64,000 nucleotides of DNA from Coriaria nepalensis (taxonomy: Eukaryota > Streptophyta > Magnoliopsida > Cucurbitales > Coriariaceae). The translations under genes and the position numbers were made by a program. The notes below the pieces were generated by a model. That model ran no database searches. It saw only the letters and a list, made by a program, of their open reading frames with translations, and was not told where the DNA came from. Location of the stretch: assembly GCA_027186245.1 (NCBI GenBank), contig CP114496.1:689501-753500 (forward strand). The letters run 5' to 3'. Of this stretch, positions 24,089-34,860 are shown piece after piece. Within the stretch, counting starts at the first letter, position 1, and each line of letters starts with the position of its first letter.

Positions 24089-25549
24089 GATAAGATTGCG
24101 ATAAAGAAAAAACCATAATAAATGCTAGTTATGATGGAAATAGTTTGTGAGAAACTCTTTTTTCGCTCCCATTTTTTTAAAAAAAATAAATTTGATTCAT
24201 GTATGTATTCGCTTTAGATTAAGTAGAGCGAAAATTTGGTTAGATCATCTATTTTGATTTGTTAATTTCATGGAGTGAGATGTGTTCACCCCATCCCCAC
24301 CATCCCCATACAAATATCTCAAATTTTTTAGTTAATTTGTTTTATTTAAAATTATTAGATTTTAAATAAAATAATAAAATAATTTTTCATATTTTAATAA
24401 TAAATTTTGAATTCTTTTATTTAAAATATAATAATTTTAAACGAGACAGATTAACACATTTGATAAAATGAAATATTAACTCTCAAACCCTCTATTTGCC
24501 GACTGATTTCTACGTTCAAATCAAGTTTTCTTAGAGTAATTTAGTAAGGGACAAAAGTTACCATCGTCAACTTTGTTTCCTTGCCGGTTACTCCCTTTCT
24601 CAGTGCATCATCTCCATAACTAACCATGTGTATACAAAAGACAATTGAGATCGAAGTTAAGATGGTCCGGAATCCGTTGATTGTGATGGAGATGCCATCT
24701 TCCTATCCGCCTTAGCCGGGACTCACCCTACCACCTTTGCAATCTCAAAGACCTACATGAAATAATGTTGACCGGCAAGGCTGTTGAAGTGCAATGTTCA
24801 TGAATAAACAAGAGTGTTACATAATACATTCCATGAATCCGGGATTCATTTCGGTTGACGGTCCGAAACTGCTACTTGGTCTCAAACACAGTTTGGAGTT
24901 TGGACCACAGCAAAACTCCCAGCAACTTATGACAATCTGAAACTTCTCTTGTTTGACTAATAATTGTCCTTTTTTTCTGACAAATTATTATTCAAACAAC
25001 TTTCTTCCTAACCAATTAATAACGTAAAAGATTAATGTCCCACGTGGACTCATATCTAGCCAAGGAACTATCACATACACAATTTTTTTTATCTTCTTTA
25101 CATTCTACAAAAACATGTTTTATCTTTTTCCATTACAACTTACAAGCTCATAGGAGTCTTCCATGTTACCATGTAAAGCGCAAATGTGCTGCTTTCTTTT
25201 GTGGGTTTTCTGCATTTTTAGTACGTGGGTTTATGGGTTTTGCATCCTAGAATTTGAATTCCACATTCCATGTTTTGATGATTTCGAGCCCCGACTACAT
25301 TTGAGGAGCGATTACGATTACTACAGGCTGAAGGCTATATAAAAAGTAGGTCATTGTTCGGGATCAGGGAATAACTTTGAAATAATTTTCACTCTTTAAT
25401 AATATTTTACTTCAGCATATTCATTTTGATAATTATTTTCATATTTTAGTATATTTATTTGACTATTATTTTCATATTTTATCACATTTTTATACGGTTT
25501 GTTCAATGAGAAATACATTATAGTCACTTTTATAATCTTCTTTATACCT
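24089..25549. other. Peroxidase 3' flank
   Basis: AT-rich 3' flank to about 24500. From 24540 to 24940 base composition is more even, but I recognise no protein in any frame. A dispersed repeat copy lies at about 24942-25080 (separate entry). Nothing further supported up to the transposon-derived ORF. Confidence 0.55.
24942..25080 (+). repeat. dispersed repeat, copy 1
   Basis: Similar to about 28483-28625 in the same orientation: AACTTC..GTTTGA.TAATAATTGT.CTTTTTTT, then CAAA.A.CTTTCTTCCTAA, then AAAGATTA.TGTCCCA, then GGAACTATC-like sequence. The two copies bracket the DUF1985-like region. Probably a MITE family; no terminal inverted repeat was confirmed. Confidence 0.5.
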
Positions 25550-26600
25550 TCGAGACTAGCATTCTTCTTTTTCTTACCACTATCTCGGCCCTCAATGACT
25601 TCATCTTCTTTTCCTTCTTCTTGTTAGTCATCCTCTTATTTTTCTTCAACCAACTCTATTGGTTCAGCATTATTTTCGTGGACTTCTTCCTCCAATTCCC
25701 TAGTTAAAACGTCAACGACTTCATCTTTTTCATCTATAAATTGTACCAAGATCTTCAGATAATGTTAACCTTCTTCTTTCTCTAAAATTTTTAATATTCT
25801 ACTAACGACAATATAAATTATAAAGAAATCAATGTCAAATATAATTAAATAATTTTTATGAACTTAAAAAAGATAAAATAATGTAAGACACTTACCTTTT
25901 CCATATATAACCATGATTTGACATTTTCATAGGCTACAACATGCAACTCCATGGATTTACAATTCAAAATTTGGGTCATCAAATTCTCGAGTTTTCGTTG
26001 AGCAGCTTTTGATGTAAGAAATGGAATGGATTCACAAGCCCATACTTGTAAGGACTCTAATGGATTAGAACAAACTTTAATAATAATCGGTAAGAAATGA
26101 AAAAAAAAAATACAATCATAAGAAATATAAACTCACACTAAAATACTAATCTATAAAGCAAGCAGAAACTCTACAAGCGTATATGTTTCCTCTGTTATGA
26201 AGTACACAAGAGCCATGTTAATGATGTATTTATTTTGGTTACTCCACATTTTGAACCTCTTTCCTAGCTCTATAACTATAACATGAGTCTCATTCAGATA
26301 CTTATTCAACAGTCGATTGTCTTTTCCGAACCGCTTGGTCACTTTGTCATCACCAACAGCATGACACTTCAATCTTGTTACCAAGGAAAACTCTTTTAGA
26401 CTTAACCGCGTAGGCTTGTTGACAACCAAGAATCGCAAACACTTCAAGAGTTTACCAGAGTTGTTAAGCTTCGGATCCACATTGAGGAAGTGTCTCAAAC
26501 ATGTATTCCTAAACACCGCAAACTGTTCGCAATGAGCATTTTCTTTATATCAGCAACAACAACTTCTTGTTAGCAATCATGAAGATGCAGGCTTTGTAAA
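25550..26600 (-). pseudogene. transposon-derived DUF1985-like ORF, broken
   Basis: The longest open stretch, 26516-26151, reads 121 residues with a FRNTCLRHFLNVD segment, then RLSLKEFSLVTRLKC and later NMALVYFITE, which is the order seen in DUF1985 proteins carried by Mutator-like and Ulp1-type plant transposons. Downstream on the same strand, 26050-25906 encodes LQVWACESIPFL and further residues up to a GTAAGT site, and 25750-25550 encodes an acidic then lysine-rich tail interrupted by at least two stops. The 5' side is also frameshifted near 26545. I infer a degenerate transposon protein, not a host gene. No Ulp1 protease domain was seen. The family call is from remembered motif shape; a profile search would settle it. 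Confidence 0.55.
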
Positions 26601-26759
26601 AAAGATCTTCTACGAGGATGGGTATAAGGACACGAGACATTATAGCTTCTTCCAACTAAAATTAAATATAAACATACAATAATTAATATTAATAAGAAAC
26701 AATTATAGGATAAACAAAAAGATAAATTGAAATTTAAACTATGGAATTGATTTTGAATT

Positions 26760-27330
26760 ACCATCTCGATTGGTCGATACCCCCTATTGATGAACCATCG
26801 AGCCATTGGGAAGTATAGTTAGATATTTACAAGACTCTACCCACTTTTTCTGATTGTTGGATGACTTTGCCGTAATTGCCAAATTATTCGATGGCCTGCA
26901 ATAATGGCCATCAAGCAATATGAAAGTGAAGGCATAGAGACCTCAAAATCTTTATCTTAATTTCCAGATTGCTCGATGCCTATTATTGCAGGCCATCGAG
27001 AAATCTAAAAATTAATACATAAAGCTCAAAGCTTCTGTCTTGACTATGAGATTGCTTGATACCTCAAAGGCTATCAGAAAATTGAGAACCCAATATAGAT
27101 ACCCTCTGTCCTCTAAACTAATGGGGTATCGAGCAGTTTAGAAAAATTGTTCAAAAAGGTTCAATGTCTTTAGTTCAAAACCATTGGGTTAACATTCTTA
27201 TCCGCATTCGAATAATTCATCTCCCACACATCAAAAATAGCCCCTCCTTTCTCCACCCATCCACAATTTTAGGAAAAAGGAAAAAAAAAAACCTTAAAAT
27301 TGCTCGATACTTACCAATCAAGCTCGAAAA
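26760..27330. repeat. TCGAT-motif repeats with an inverted pair
   Basis: TCGAT and ATCGAG motifs recur about a dozen times. The block at 26889-26912 (CGATGGCCTGCAATAATGGC) is repeated in inverted orientation at 26973-27000, so the two could pair into a stem with a loop of some 60 bases. Resembles the cluster at 4971-5190 in style. Confidence 0.55.
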
Positions 27331-27902
27331 TTCAGTTCAAACATATTTTCATTTTAAAGTTCACCAAAAACTAAACATGTACAACACACAATCAAAATCA
27401 CTACATAAAAATCCTAATTTCAAAATTTTATATATATAAAAAAACCCCTCAATTCAAGAATCACTAATGAAGTTCATACCTTGGTTGAAGTAAATGGTTC
27501 TTTGGCCATTGGTTCAAGCATTGACTTCCTTCTATAACCGTCAGTCGTGGCAGACTCCAACGACGTCTCTTTTCACTATTTCTTTCCAATGTTTTACTTC
27601 TCAGAGCCTGAGCTTGTAAGAGCCATTTTTGCAAAATCAAAGGTAATTAATTTGTAGAGAGAGAGGAAGATTAATGTTTGATTTACAGAGAGAGATGAAA
27701 ATGATGAATAAAGAAAATAATTTGGGCCAAATTTGTAAATTTTTTTTTTATTGCTTATGTGGTTTAATGAAAAAAAATATATGAAATTACATGTGTCTTA
27801 ATATAATTAGTGCGGACGTGTTAAAATTTTATCACGATAGCACCGATTATTTGAAAAATAATCAGCGTGATTAAAATCTCATTTGAATTATGCATAGATT
27901 AA

Positions 27903-28060
27903 AAAGTTGATCGGAGACTATACATAAATAAATTTATAAAAATTAAACTACAGAATGACTAAAAAATATATTAATTATTATTAAAGTTGATCGGAGACTA
28001 CACATAAACAAATTTATAAAAATTAAACTACAGAAAAACAAAAAAGTACATTGACCATTA
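27903..28060 (+). repeat. 80-bp tandem duplication
   Basis: AGTTGATCGGAGACTA starts at 27905 and again at 27985; the following ACATAAA.AAATTTATAAAA and ATTAAACTACAGAA blocks are nearly identical. Few differences, so relatively young. Confidence 0.8.
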
Positions 28061-28482
28061 TTTGACGTCCAAAATTTATTAAAAGATACTTAATGTTCTT
28101 TTTTTTCTTCGGGGGAAGAGGGGAATGATCCACGTTAAATATTATAAAAATAATAGATAAGAGGAGTCTAACTCATAATCCATGTGATTATTTTGCTGAA
28201 AAAACTATCTTATACATTGAAATTAGGGGTGAGCATAGGATCGATATTCACCATGGGTATCAAGAGTTTGATAATTCGTCCAACGATGGATACCTATATT
28301 CGATTCCTTAATTTTTTTTCTATCTCTTTTTCTTTTCTTCACGTAGGAACCGTCGGAGAAGCTTCTTCATAGGTGGATCCTTTTTTTTCCGACCGAGACG
28401 ATGTGATTAGCCAACATTAATTAAATATTACTTCAATTACGACGAATTGACTACATAGAACAAAAATATTGACTAGTCATAG

Positions 28483-28625
28483 AAACTTCGTTTGATTAAT
28501 AATTGTTCTTTTTTTTGAAAATTTTATTAGTCAAATAGCTTTCTTCCTAATTGTCCTTATAGAGTCAAAGATTAGTGTCCCAGATGCATTCATAGGGGAC
28601 CATAAGGAAACTATCTCATGCACTA
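28483..28625 (+). repeat. dispersed repeat, copy 2
   Basis: Partner of the copy at 24942-25080, same orientation, about 3.5 kb apart, diverged by substitutions and short indels. Confidence 0.5.
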
Positions 28626-29734
28626 AGGGAAATTTGGTGGGCCAGAAGCTCCCCCACACTTCTCTAGTTTTTGTCGATTTTTAAATTTTTTTTTTTTTTT
28701 GGTTTAATTAAACATAATTCGATTTGAAGTCCATGAAATCTAACTAATAATATCTTTGAATGTCCAAAAAAAAAAAAAAAATCTTGTATAAATCCCAATT
28801 TACTAAAATTTAAATTTCAATAATAATACAATAGGAACAATAAATCTTGTATGCAATAGGCACACATCCTTGATCAACCCTTTGATCCCAAAAAGCAAAA
28901 AGCTAAAAAAGGAAAACAAAAATACTAATCTCCGATTCAACCTTATATTCTCCGATCTAATAATAAAGTAGATGATAAATTCAATATAAATTATATATAT
29001 CTAAATTCATCTGAAATAAATTAAAATAATTATTTCAATATCTTTATTATATAACATAAAGATCATTTATTTAATGATATGATATTTTATAAATAATTAA
29101 ATTAAAATTTGACTTATTCTATAAGATACGTTTGAATAATTATAATTCGGACCTAATAAAACCTCTCTAAAGTCCACAAAATCTAACTAATATTCATATA
29201 TTAACATAGAATATCATTACCACAAAATGATAGAGAATCATACCCAAAAAAAAAAGATTGCATCAATACTTACTCCCAATTCACGCTTAAAGTAAAACAC
29301 AATGACAATAAATGTGGAACCTTAGGTAACATCCTTTGATCATAGATTCATACAACCCTCTCTAGTACCCAAAAATTAAAAAATAATAATAATAAATAAA
29401 AAGTAACATCTTATAGCCCGATCAATCAACATTATTTTTTTATACTACTACTTTACATAGATTCAAACAAAAAGGGTCTTACAAAAAAGTAAATCCATAT
29501 CAAATCAGATGTAACATGGCCAACCAAAGTGAACACAAAATTTGTTGGCACAATTCATCATTATAACAAACCCCCCTCCCCTCCCTCCTTTCTCTATCCT
29601 TTCTCTCAAGTTGCTAGAGATCTTTTCTGTTCATAATTTCATTAAAAAAATCTATCATGTACAAAATTCACATCATGAAATAACTAATTACATTAAAAAA
29701 TATATATCATAATTGAAAATAAATAAAAACAAAA

Positions 29735-31333
29735 TTAAAAGTCGGTTGAGTTTGTGTTTTTCCCACCAACTCCAACTCGGTTGTGAGTCCAACCGAGTTC
29801 ATCCGAGTCGAGATCCGATTTGTTCAACCAGTCGAACTCATCATCCCTCTCCTCTCTCCCTTTCATCATCTGCAAAATCCTCTTCGCCTTCTCTTTTGCT
29901 CTCTCACTCCCTCTCTCTTCCACCTCCCTCAACACCTCCACCGCTCTCGCCTCCTTTGCCAACCCTTTAAACCTAAACCCGCCATGACTCATTGCATAAA
30001 GCGCCGTCACACAGTTCTCCCGGGTTGACGAATCCAACTCGTTCTCCCTCAACATTCCAACCAAAATCCCAACTCCATTACCATCAAGCATGGCAAATCT
30101 CCCCTCGTGAGAAACCGCTAAATTACATAGAATTAACAAGACCCGGCTCGTTAACTTACTGGATTTAACCATAGATAACAGGGTTGGAACAGCACCGAGT
30201 TTTACGAGTTTGACTCGGTTGCTCTGAGTCAGACTCAGATGGTACAAACAAAGCGCCGAGTCATTCCGAGTCCGCTCACTTTCTGACCTCAGCGCGTGCA
30301 TTAACGGTTCCAACGCGCCGAGAACTCCAATCGCCATCTTGTTCTCGTCTTCTAAAGCTAAGCTGAAGAGCGCGCCGGCAGCGTGTTCTTGTGACTCACT
30401 GAGTCCACTCTTTAACACGTCGATCAATAGGGGGGCGAATCCCGACCGTACGATCTTCAATTTATTGGGCTTTTCGAGCGAGAGGTTGACCAAGGAAGCT
30501 ACTGCGTTGACCTGAACGACGGTGTATCGGGACGGAATGAGATTTCTTAGAGCTAAGAGTAACAATGGCGTACAGAGCGAAACCCTAGCTTGCTCGTTTG
30601 ATCTGGTGATCTTCCTCAGAGAAATCACACCTTCTTCTTGATTAACCACTTCGGAACTTTTAAGCTTCTGCAGTAATCTCGCCTCTTCTTCCGAAGAGGT
30701 GGAATTAGGGATTAGGGTTTCTGTTTCGACGATTCCAGAGGAGGAGGAAGAAGATGACGAGTAACAGGCCGGTCGAGTTGTGAACAGAAGAGGAGTTCCC
30801 GGCGTGCTACCGGCTCCGATGACAACGGATTCCTCCGACGAGCTCGAGTAGAAGTGATTGACCCGATGACCTAACTCCGTCACCGCGTGAGTGAACTTCA
30901 CCGGCGGTGTTTCTGCGACGCCTTTCAACAACTCGCGTTCCGAAACCCTAAGACTCAGCTCCGGTCTCTGCTCGCCGATCAACCTTCGGACGATTCTCTC
31001 AACAGAAGCGTAATCAGGAGCTCGCGGCGGCGGCGTACCGGAATCGCGACACCAATTGAGAATCGTCGTTTTGATGTTCACATTAGTGATCATGTTGGAG
31101 AAATCAGGGTTCGAGCCGTCTTCTTCAAGCTTGGGAGAAAAGTTTAAATCTCTGCAAACTTGAGCTGAAACTCGCTCAAAGGTCTGGCCTGTGGAAACAA
31201 CCACAGGATCTGCCATTAAAGATCTAGATATGGGGCAGACGAACTCTTTAGGCGGTGCTTTCGGTTCGAGCTTTGAACTTGTTGAAGTCCGATGGATTGA
31301 GAATTTCCACCTGTGCTTTCCATTTCCACCCAT
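29735..31333 (-). CDS. PUB38: Plant U-box E3 ubiquitin ligase with ARM repeats (PUB38/39-like)
   Basis: E3 ligase that would accept an E2 through its U-box and present substrates through ARM repeats. Intronless, 532 residues. The U-box spans about 28-97: PKEFVCPISRSLMADPVVVSTGQTFER, then an extended loop and NVNIKTTILNWC. This longer loop and the MGGNGKHRWKF N-terminus are typical of the PUB38/39/40 group (from memory). A Ser-rich linker follows (about 150-225), then ARM repeats from about 230 to 500, seen as repeated LVNLSLE, AAGALFSLALEDENK, LCLYHLSL and ILCNLAVS segments. C-terminus rich in charged residues. The ATG at 31333 begins the conserved N-terminus. Coding sequence is GC-richer than its flanks. 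Which PUB orthologue is uncertain; substrates cannot be inferred. Confidence 0.93.
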   Translation of the reverse strand: MGGNGKHRWKFSIHRTSTSSKLEPKAPPKEFVCPISRSLMADPVVVSTGQTFERVSAQVCRDLNFSPKLEEDGSNPDFSNMITNVNIKTTILNWCRDSGTPPPRAPDYASVERIVRRLIGEQRPELSLRVSERELLKGVAETPPVKFTHAVTELGHRVNHFYSSSSEESVVIGAGSTPGTPLLFTTRPACYSSSSSSSSGIVETETLIPNSTSSEEEARLLQKLKSSEVVNQEEGVISLRKITRSNEQARVSLCTPLLLLALRNLIPSRYTVVQVNAVASLVNLSLEKPNKLKIVRSGFAPLLIDVLKSGLSESQEHAAGALFSLALEDENKMAIGVLGALEPLMHALRSESERTRNDSALCLYHLSLTQSNRVKLVKLGAVPTLLSMVKSSKLTSRVLLILCNLAVSHEGRFAMLDGNGVGILVGMLRENELDSSTRENCVTALYAMSHGGFRFKGLAKEARAVEVLREVEERGSERAKEKAKRILQMMKGREERDDEFDWLNKSDLDSDELGWTHNRVGVGGKNTNSTDF

Positions 31334-32198
31334 GAAATCCCAGAATTATCTCAGAAAGGGATTGAGGATTTTTGAGAGAGAGTTAGGAAGCAAAGGGGTT
31401 GAGGATTTTCCACTTTGTGTGGCTACTGTTATACGTCCATCAGGATTTGAAGCTTATTGACCATTTGACTTCTTTTTTTTTTTTTCTTAATTAATTAAGT
31501 CATTATTTTTTATTTTTTTTTTATTTTTTTTCTCTAAAAATTGGAAGGGAGAAAATTTTGGATGTATTCTGGTAGGCAGAATGGGAATAATGACTTTATT
31601 AAATATGTGGATTTGTTATCAATTTATTTAAAAAGTTATATTAATATATTTAATAAGATTATATATAATAATTATTTATTATAATTAAATTATAAATTAT
31701 AAATTATATTAAATTATACCAAAAATTTATTTATTGGAAAGTTTCGGGTTCATTTAGGTATCTAAAGTGTACTTTATCAAATATTCGGATGACGTCATTT
31801 TTTAGAACAACTTGATCTTCTTAATCGAAAAGGGTATATGGATTTGAGTGAGATGTTGAATAGGTCTTTGCTGTGATGCTCATTGAGACGCCATGAGCAA
31901 CAGACACACAAGCCTCTTTATTCACATGTTGTGTCATCAACTACTATCATGGTATAGTGACAAAAAAGCTCACGCTTCTTCTGTTTGAATCATTTCTCTT
32001 TTCTTATATAAACCCATTAATTATAATTACGTAAATATTAATTTTTATATGTTATAATTATAATTATAATCTATATGTTTATGATAGATCAAATATTTTC
32101 AAAATTTTAATCATAAAATGAAATGGATTTGAGTTAGATCTTGTTTGTAAAATTGAATGCTAAAAAAGTAAAAGTTTTCAGGTAATAAATATTAAAAA

Positions 32199-32232
<34 letters not shown>

Positions 32233-33840
32233 ATAATATCACATTTGGAGTCTAGTGTATTTTATGTGCCTAAAGGCCCAAAGAGAGGTTGTAGTTTCAA
32301 GCTTAATGGGCCCAAGGGCGTCGGCCCAAATTTATTTTGAGGTCAAGAAATGGGCCTTCTAATTAAGTTTTGATATAAGCTTAACCCAACTCTTTGACCA
32401 ACGAATGATGAGGCAAAATAGACCTACTTCTACATGGAAATGGGGTCCTAGGCACTGTCCTATGAAGGATCAAATGGGAACCCAACAACTTGTCTCATAT
32501 GCTCGTCAGCGTTTGAAGTGGCTCCATCTCTTCTGTTTCTTCAAGTGAGTTTAGCCTACCAGAAATTCTTAAACCAGCCCAATATATATATATATATATA
32601 TATTATTAATTTTTTTCTTGGTAAAAAACACCCCCTATTTCTAACTTCTAATTATTAGATCGTACTTTTTTCTGTAAAATATTGATCAAGCTCTTTCTAA
32701 CTTTTTGAACCATATATTATAGAGATTAATTTAATAGTCAATTTAATTATCGATAATATATCACATTATTTAATAAATAATATTTATATAATTTATCTAT
32801 CTCATTATTAATTTATATAAATATTATTTAACGATATGTTATTAACAGCTGAATTGATCTAGATCATAGATACAGATAAATAAGGATATATAAGATTAGG
32901 ACCAAATCCAACCTCTAAATATTTTGCCACCGAGAATACTTAACTAAGTAATAGAGACAACTCGTGATCAATAAAAATCATAAGTTAAATTAAATTAAAT
33001 ATCTCAATTATACATAACATCGATATATGATAAAATTGTGTAAAATTGATAATATAATTATAAAAAATTAATTTACCGTAAATATAATATATCCGAAATT
33101 TTCTTCATATTTTTGGGGTTTTAATGGGTAAAAGAATAATTAACTAAATGAACACGCGCATACGTGTACCAATCATGAGAATATACATAGAATGGAGGGA
33201 ACTTTTTACTATCGATTCCCAATTCCTTTTTTGTGAAGGCACGAAATATACTTTTTGTTGAAGTAGAACATTATGCAAATTTTAGGTGCTCTATTATTTA
33301 TTGTTATTAGTATTATTTATCTAAAGGTAGGTGTTATATTTTTTGTATGCATCTCATATAATTATAATTACGTGATATATTAAATTTTATAATAATTATA
33401 AAATTTTATTTTCATATATTATATTATTTATTAAAAAAATAATATTTATAATTATAATAATATTTATCGTATTACATAATTATATATATATATATAAAAA
33501 AAAAAAGGGATTCATAACCCGAAAATGTTTTTAATGATTCGAACTCCAATTTTAAAAATAATATCGTCCGAATAATTTTTTACTAAATAAGAAGTGTTAT
33601 GTCTTGAATTAATCCTTCGGGGCTTTGATGAAAACTTTTTATTTCATTTTCATAAGCAAACTTTAGTTGATTGAGTTTTATACGTAGCGCAATTGGTTAT
33701 CGATACGAGAAGTTAGTCCTTGACAGCCTATTCATTTGACGTGGATCAAGGTAAACCTAATTCATTAATCTTGTGAAGATCTTTCGCTCATGTATCTTTG
33801 AAATGAATTTGGTTAATTAATCGATCAAACATCAACTAAA
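31334..33840. other. 5' flank of the U-box gene and AT-rich intergenic region
   Basis: Promoter side of the U-box gene, then AT-rich sequence. A TGACGTCA palindrome lies at 31790-31797, about 460 bp upstream of the U-box start. Around 32260-32600 the composition is more even, with GGCCCA/TGGGCC motifs, but no ORF is supported. (AT)n tracts occur near 32200 and 32585. Confidence 0.55.
31790..31797. promoter_or_regulatory. TGACGTCA bZIP/TGA-type element
   Basis: Perfect 8-bp palindrome TGACGTCA, a classic bZIP (CRE/ASF-1-like) site, about 460 bp upstream of the U-box gene. Functional role is inference from motif only. Confidence 0.3.
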
Positions 33841-33879
33841 AAGAAGAAGAAGAAGAAGAAGAAGAAGAAGAAGAAGAAA
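33841..33879. repeat. (AAG)n microsatellite
   Basis: About 13 AAG units. Confidence 0.95.
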
Positions 33880-34129
33880 TAAGAAATGACAAGACCATTA
33901 ATTCTTATATTCTGATGAATATTAAAAACAAGGTAGATAATCAGCTGAAACCCTAGCTAGTTCAAACACAACACAACACAAACAAAGACTTATTACACGA
34001 CTTGAAATCATAGTAATTGCCACCACATGAACATGAACATGATCATGATGATGATGAGCTTACGATGTCAAAAACAAAGAAACTGCAAAATAATACATAA
34101 TAAACAAAACCCAACTGCAAAATCTTCAT

Positions 34130-34860
34130 GTTCCGTTTTCTTTTCCAATCATCCAACAAAAAAAAAAAAAAAACTAAAAATTATAAGCTAGCATCTATGA
34201 ATTATGATGATAGAACATGCATAATATTTCAGGAATAAATATAGTAAGCTAAGAATACATAGATAAAAAACCCATGTAGCTAAAAGCACTAATAATGTAG
34301 TGTTTTACTTGGATCTGTAAAGCGATCAACGAATCGGACCGAGACGCTTGATTCCCCGTTGGAATTATAATTAATCCCTTCAAACATGCCATGGCATACT
34401 TGATGGAGCTAACATAACTAGCTTGGGTTTAATTAACTTTCTCGAGAAACAATTAACCCTAGCTCGTTGTGATATAATTTTCTCCTCCTCCTCCTCCTCT
34501 TCTTCTTCTTCTTCTTGGATCCGTTCTTTCTCCTACTTTCCGTGTAGCTTATAATCCGTCGTTCGGTTTTGACGATTATAGAGAGTAGAGGTGATGATGA
34601 AGAAGGGTTAATGGATAGCAATGGTGGGAGATGAAGAAAAAAGAGGTGGTGGTAGTGGTAGTGGTTATGGTGGTGGTGGTGATGATATGTAGTAGAAGAA
34701 GAAGAAGTCATGAGGGTGTAATGATGGTGTTGATGAAGAGAGTCAGAAGCTAATTTGGAATCAGGGCATGGGAGAGGAGGAGGGTGTGATATTCATCATT
34801 GCTGTTGTTGAAACATTGAAAAAATAAATATCATGAGAGAGAAGAGAGGAGAGAGAGTTA
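34130..34860 (-). ncRNA. candidate non-coding or small-ORF transcript, minus strand
   Basis: Read on the minus strand, this tract looks like a transcript leader: a CT-rich stretch (34858-34833), several very short upstream ORFs, then a 92-codon ORF (34711-34433) made almost wholly of Ser, His, Lys and Arg runs. That ORF matches no peptide-hormone or other family I know, so I do not call it as protein. Downstream, at 34357-34334, lies a sequence like a miR166 target with three extra central bases (see findings). Transcription itself is not shown by the sequence; promoter and ends are unknown. Confidence 0.25.

Larger units (their letters stand above)
26601..29734. other. Transposon-rich and AT-rich intergenic region
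   Basis: The first part probably belongs to the element carrying the DUF1985-like ORF. It holds TCGAT repeat motifs at 26760-27330, an 80-bp tandem duplication at 27903-28060 and the second dispersed repeat copy at 28483-28625. From 28680 to 29734 it is AT-rich; the last 200 bases are the 3' flank of the U-box gene. Confidence 0.5.

Noticed and set aside
34334..34357. Decayed MIR166 precursor on the plus strand
   Set aside because: The plus strand reads like miR166 with insertions, but no complementary star arm is visible within a few hundred bases, so no hairpin is supported.
34433..34711. 92-codon ORF on the minus strand as a protein gene
   Set aside because: Made of Ser, His, Lys and Arg runs from microsatellites; no signal peptide or known peptide-hormone motif (CLE, IDA, DVL, PSK) was found.
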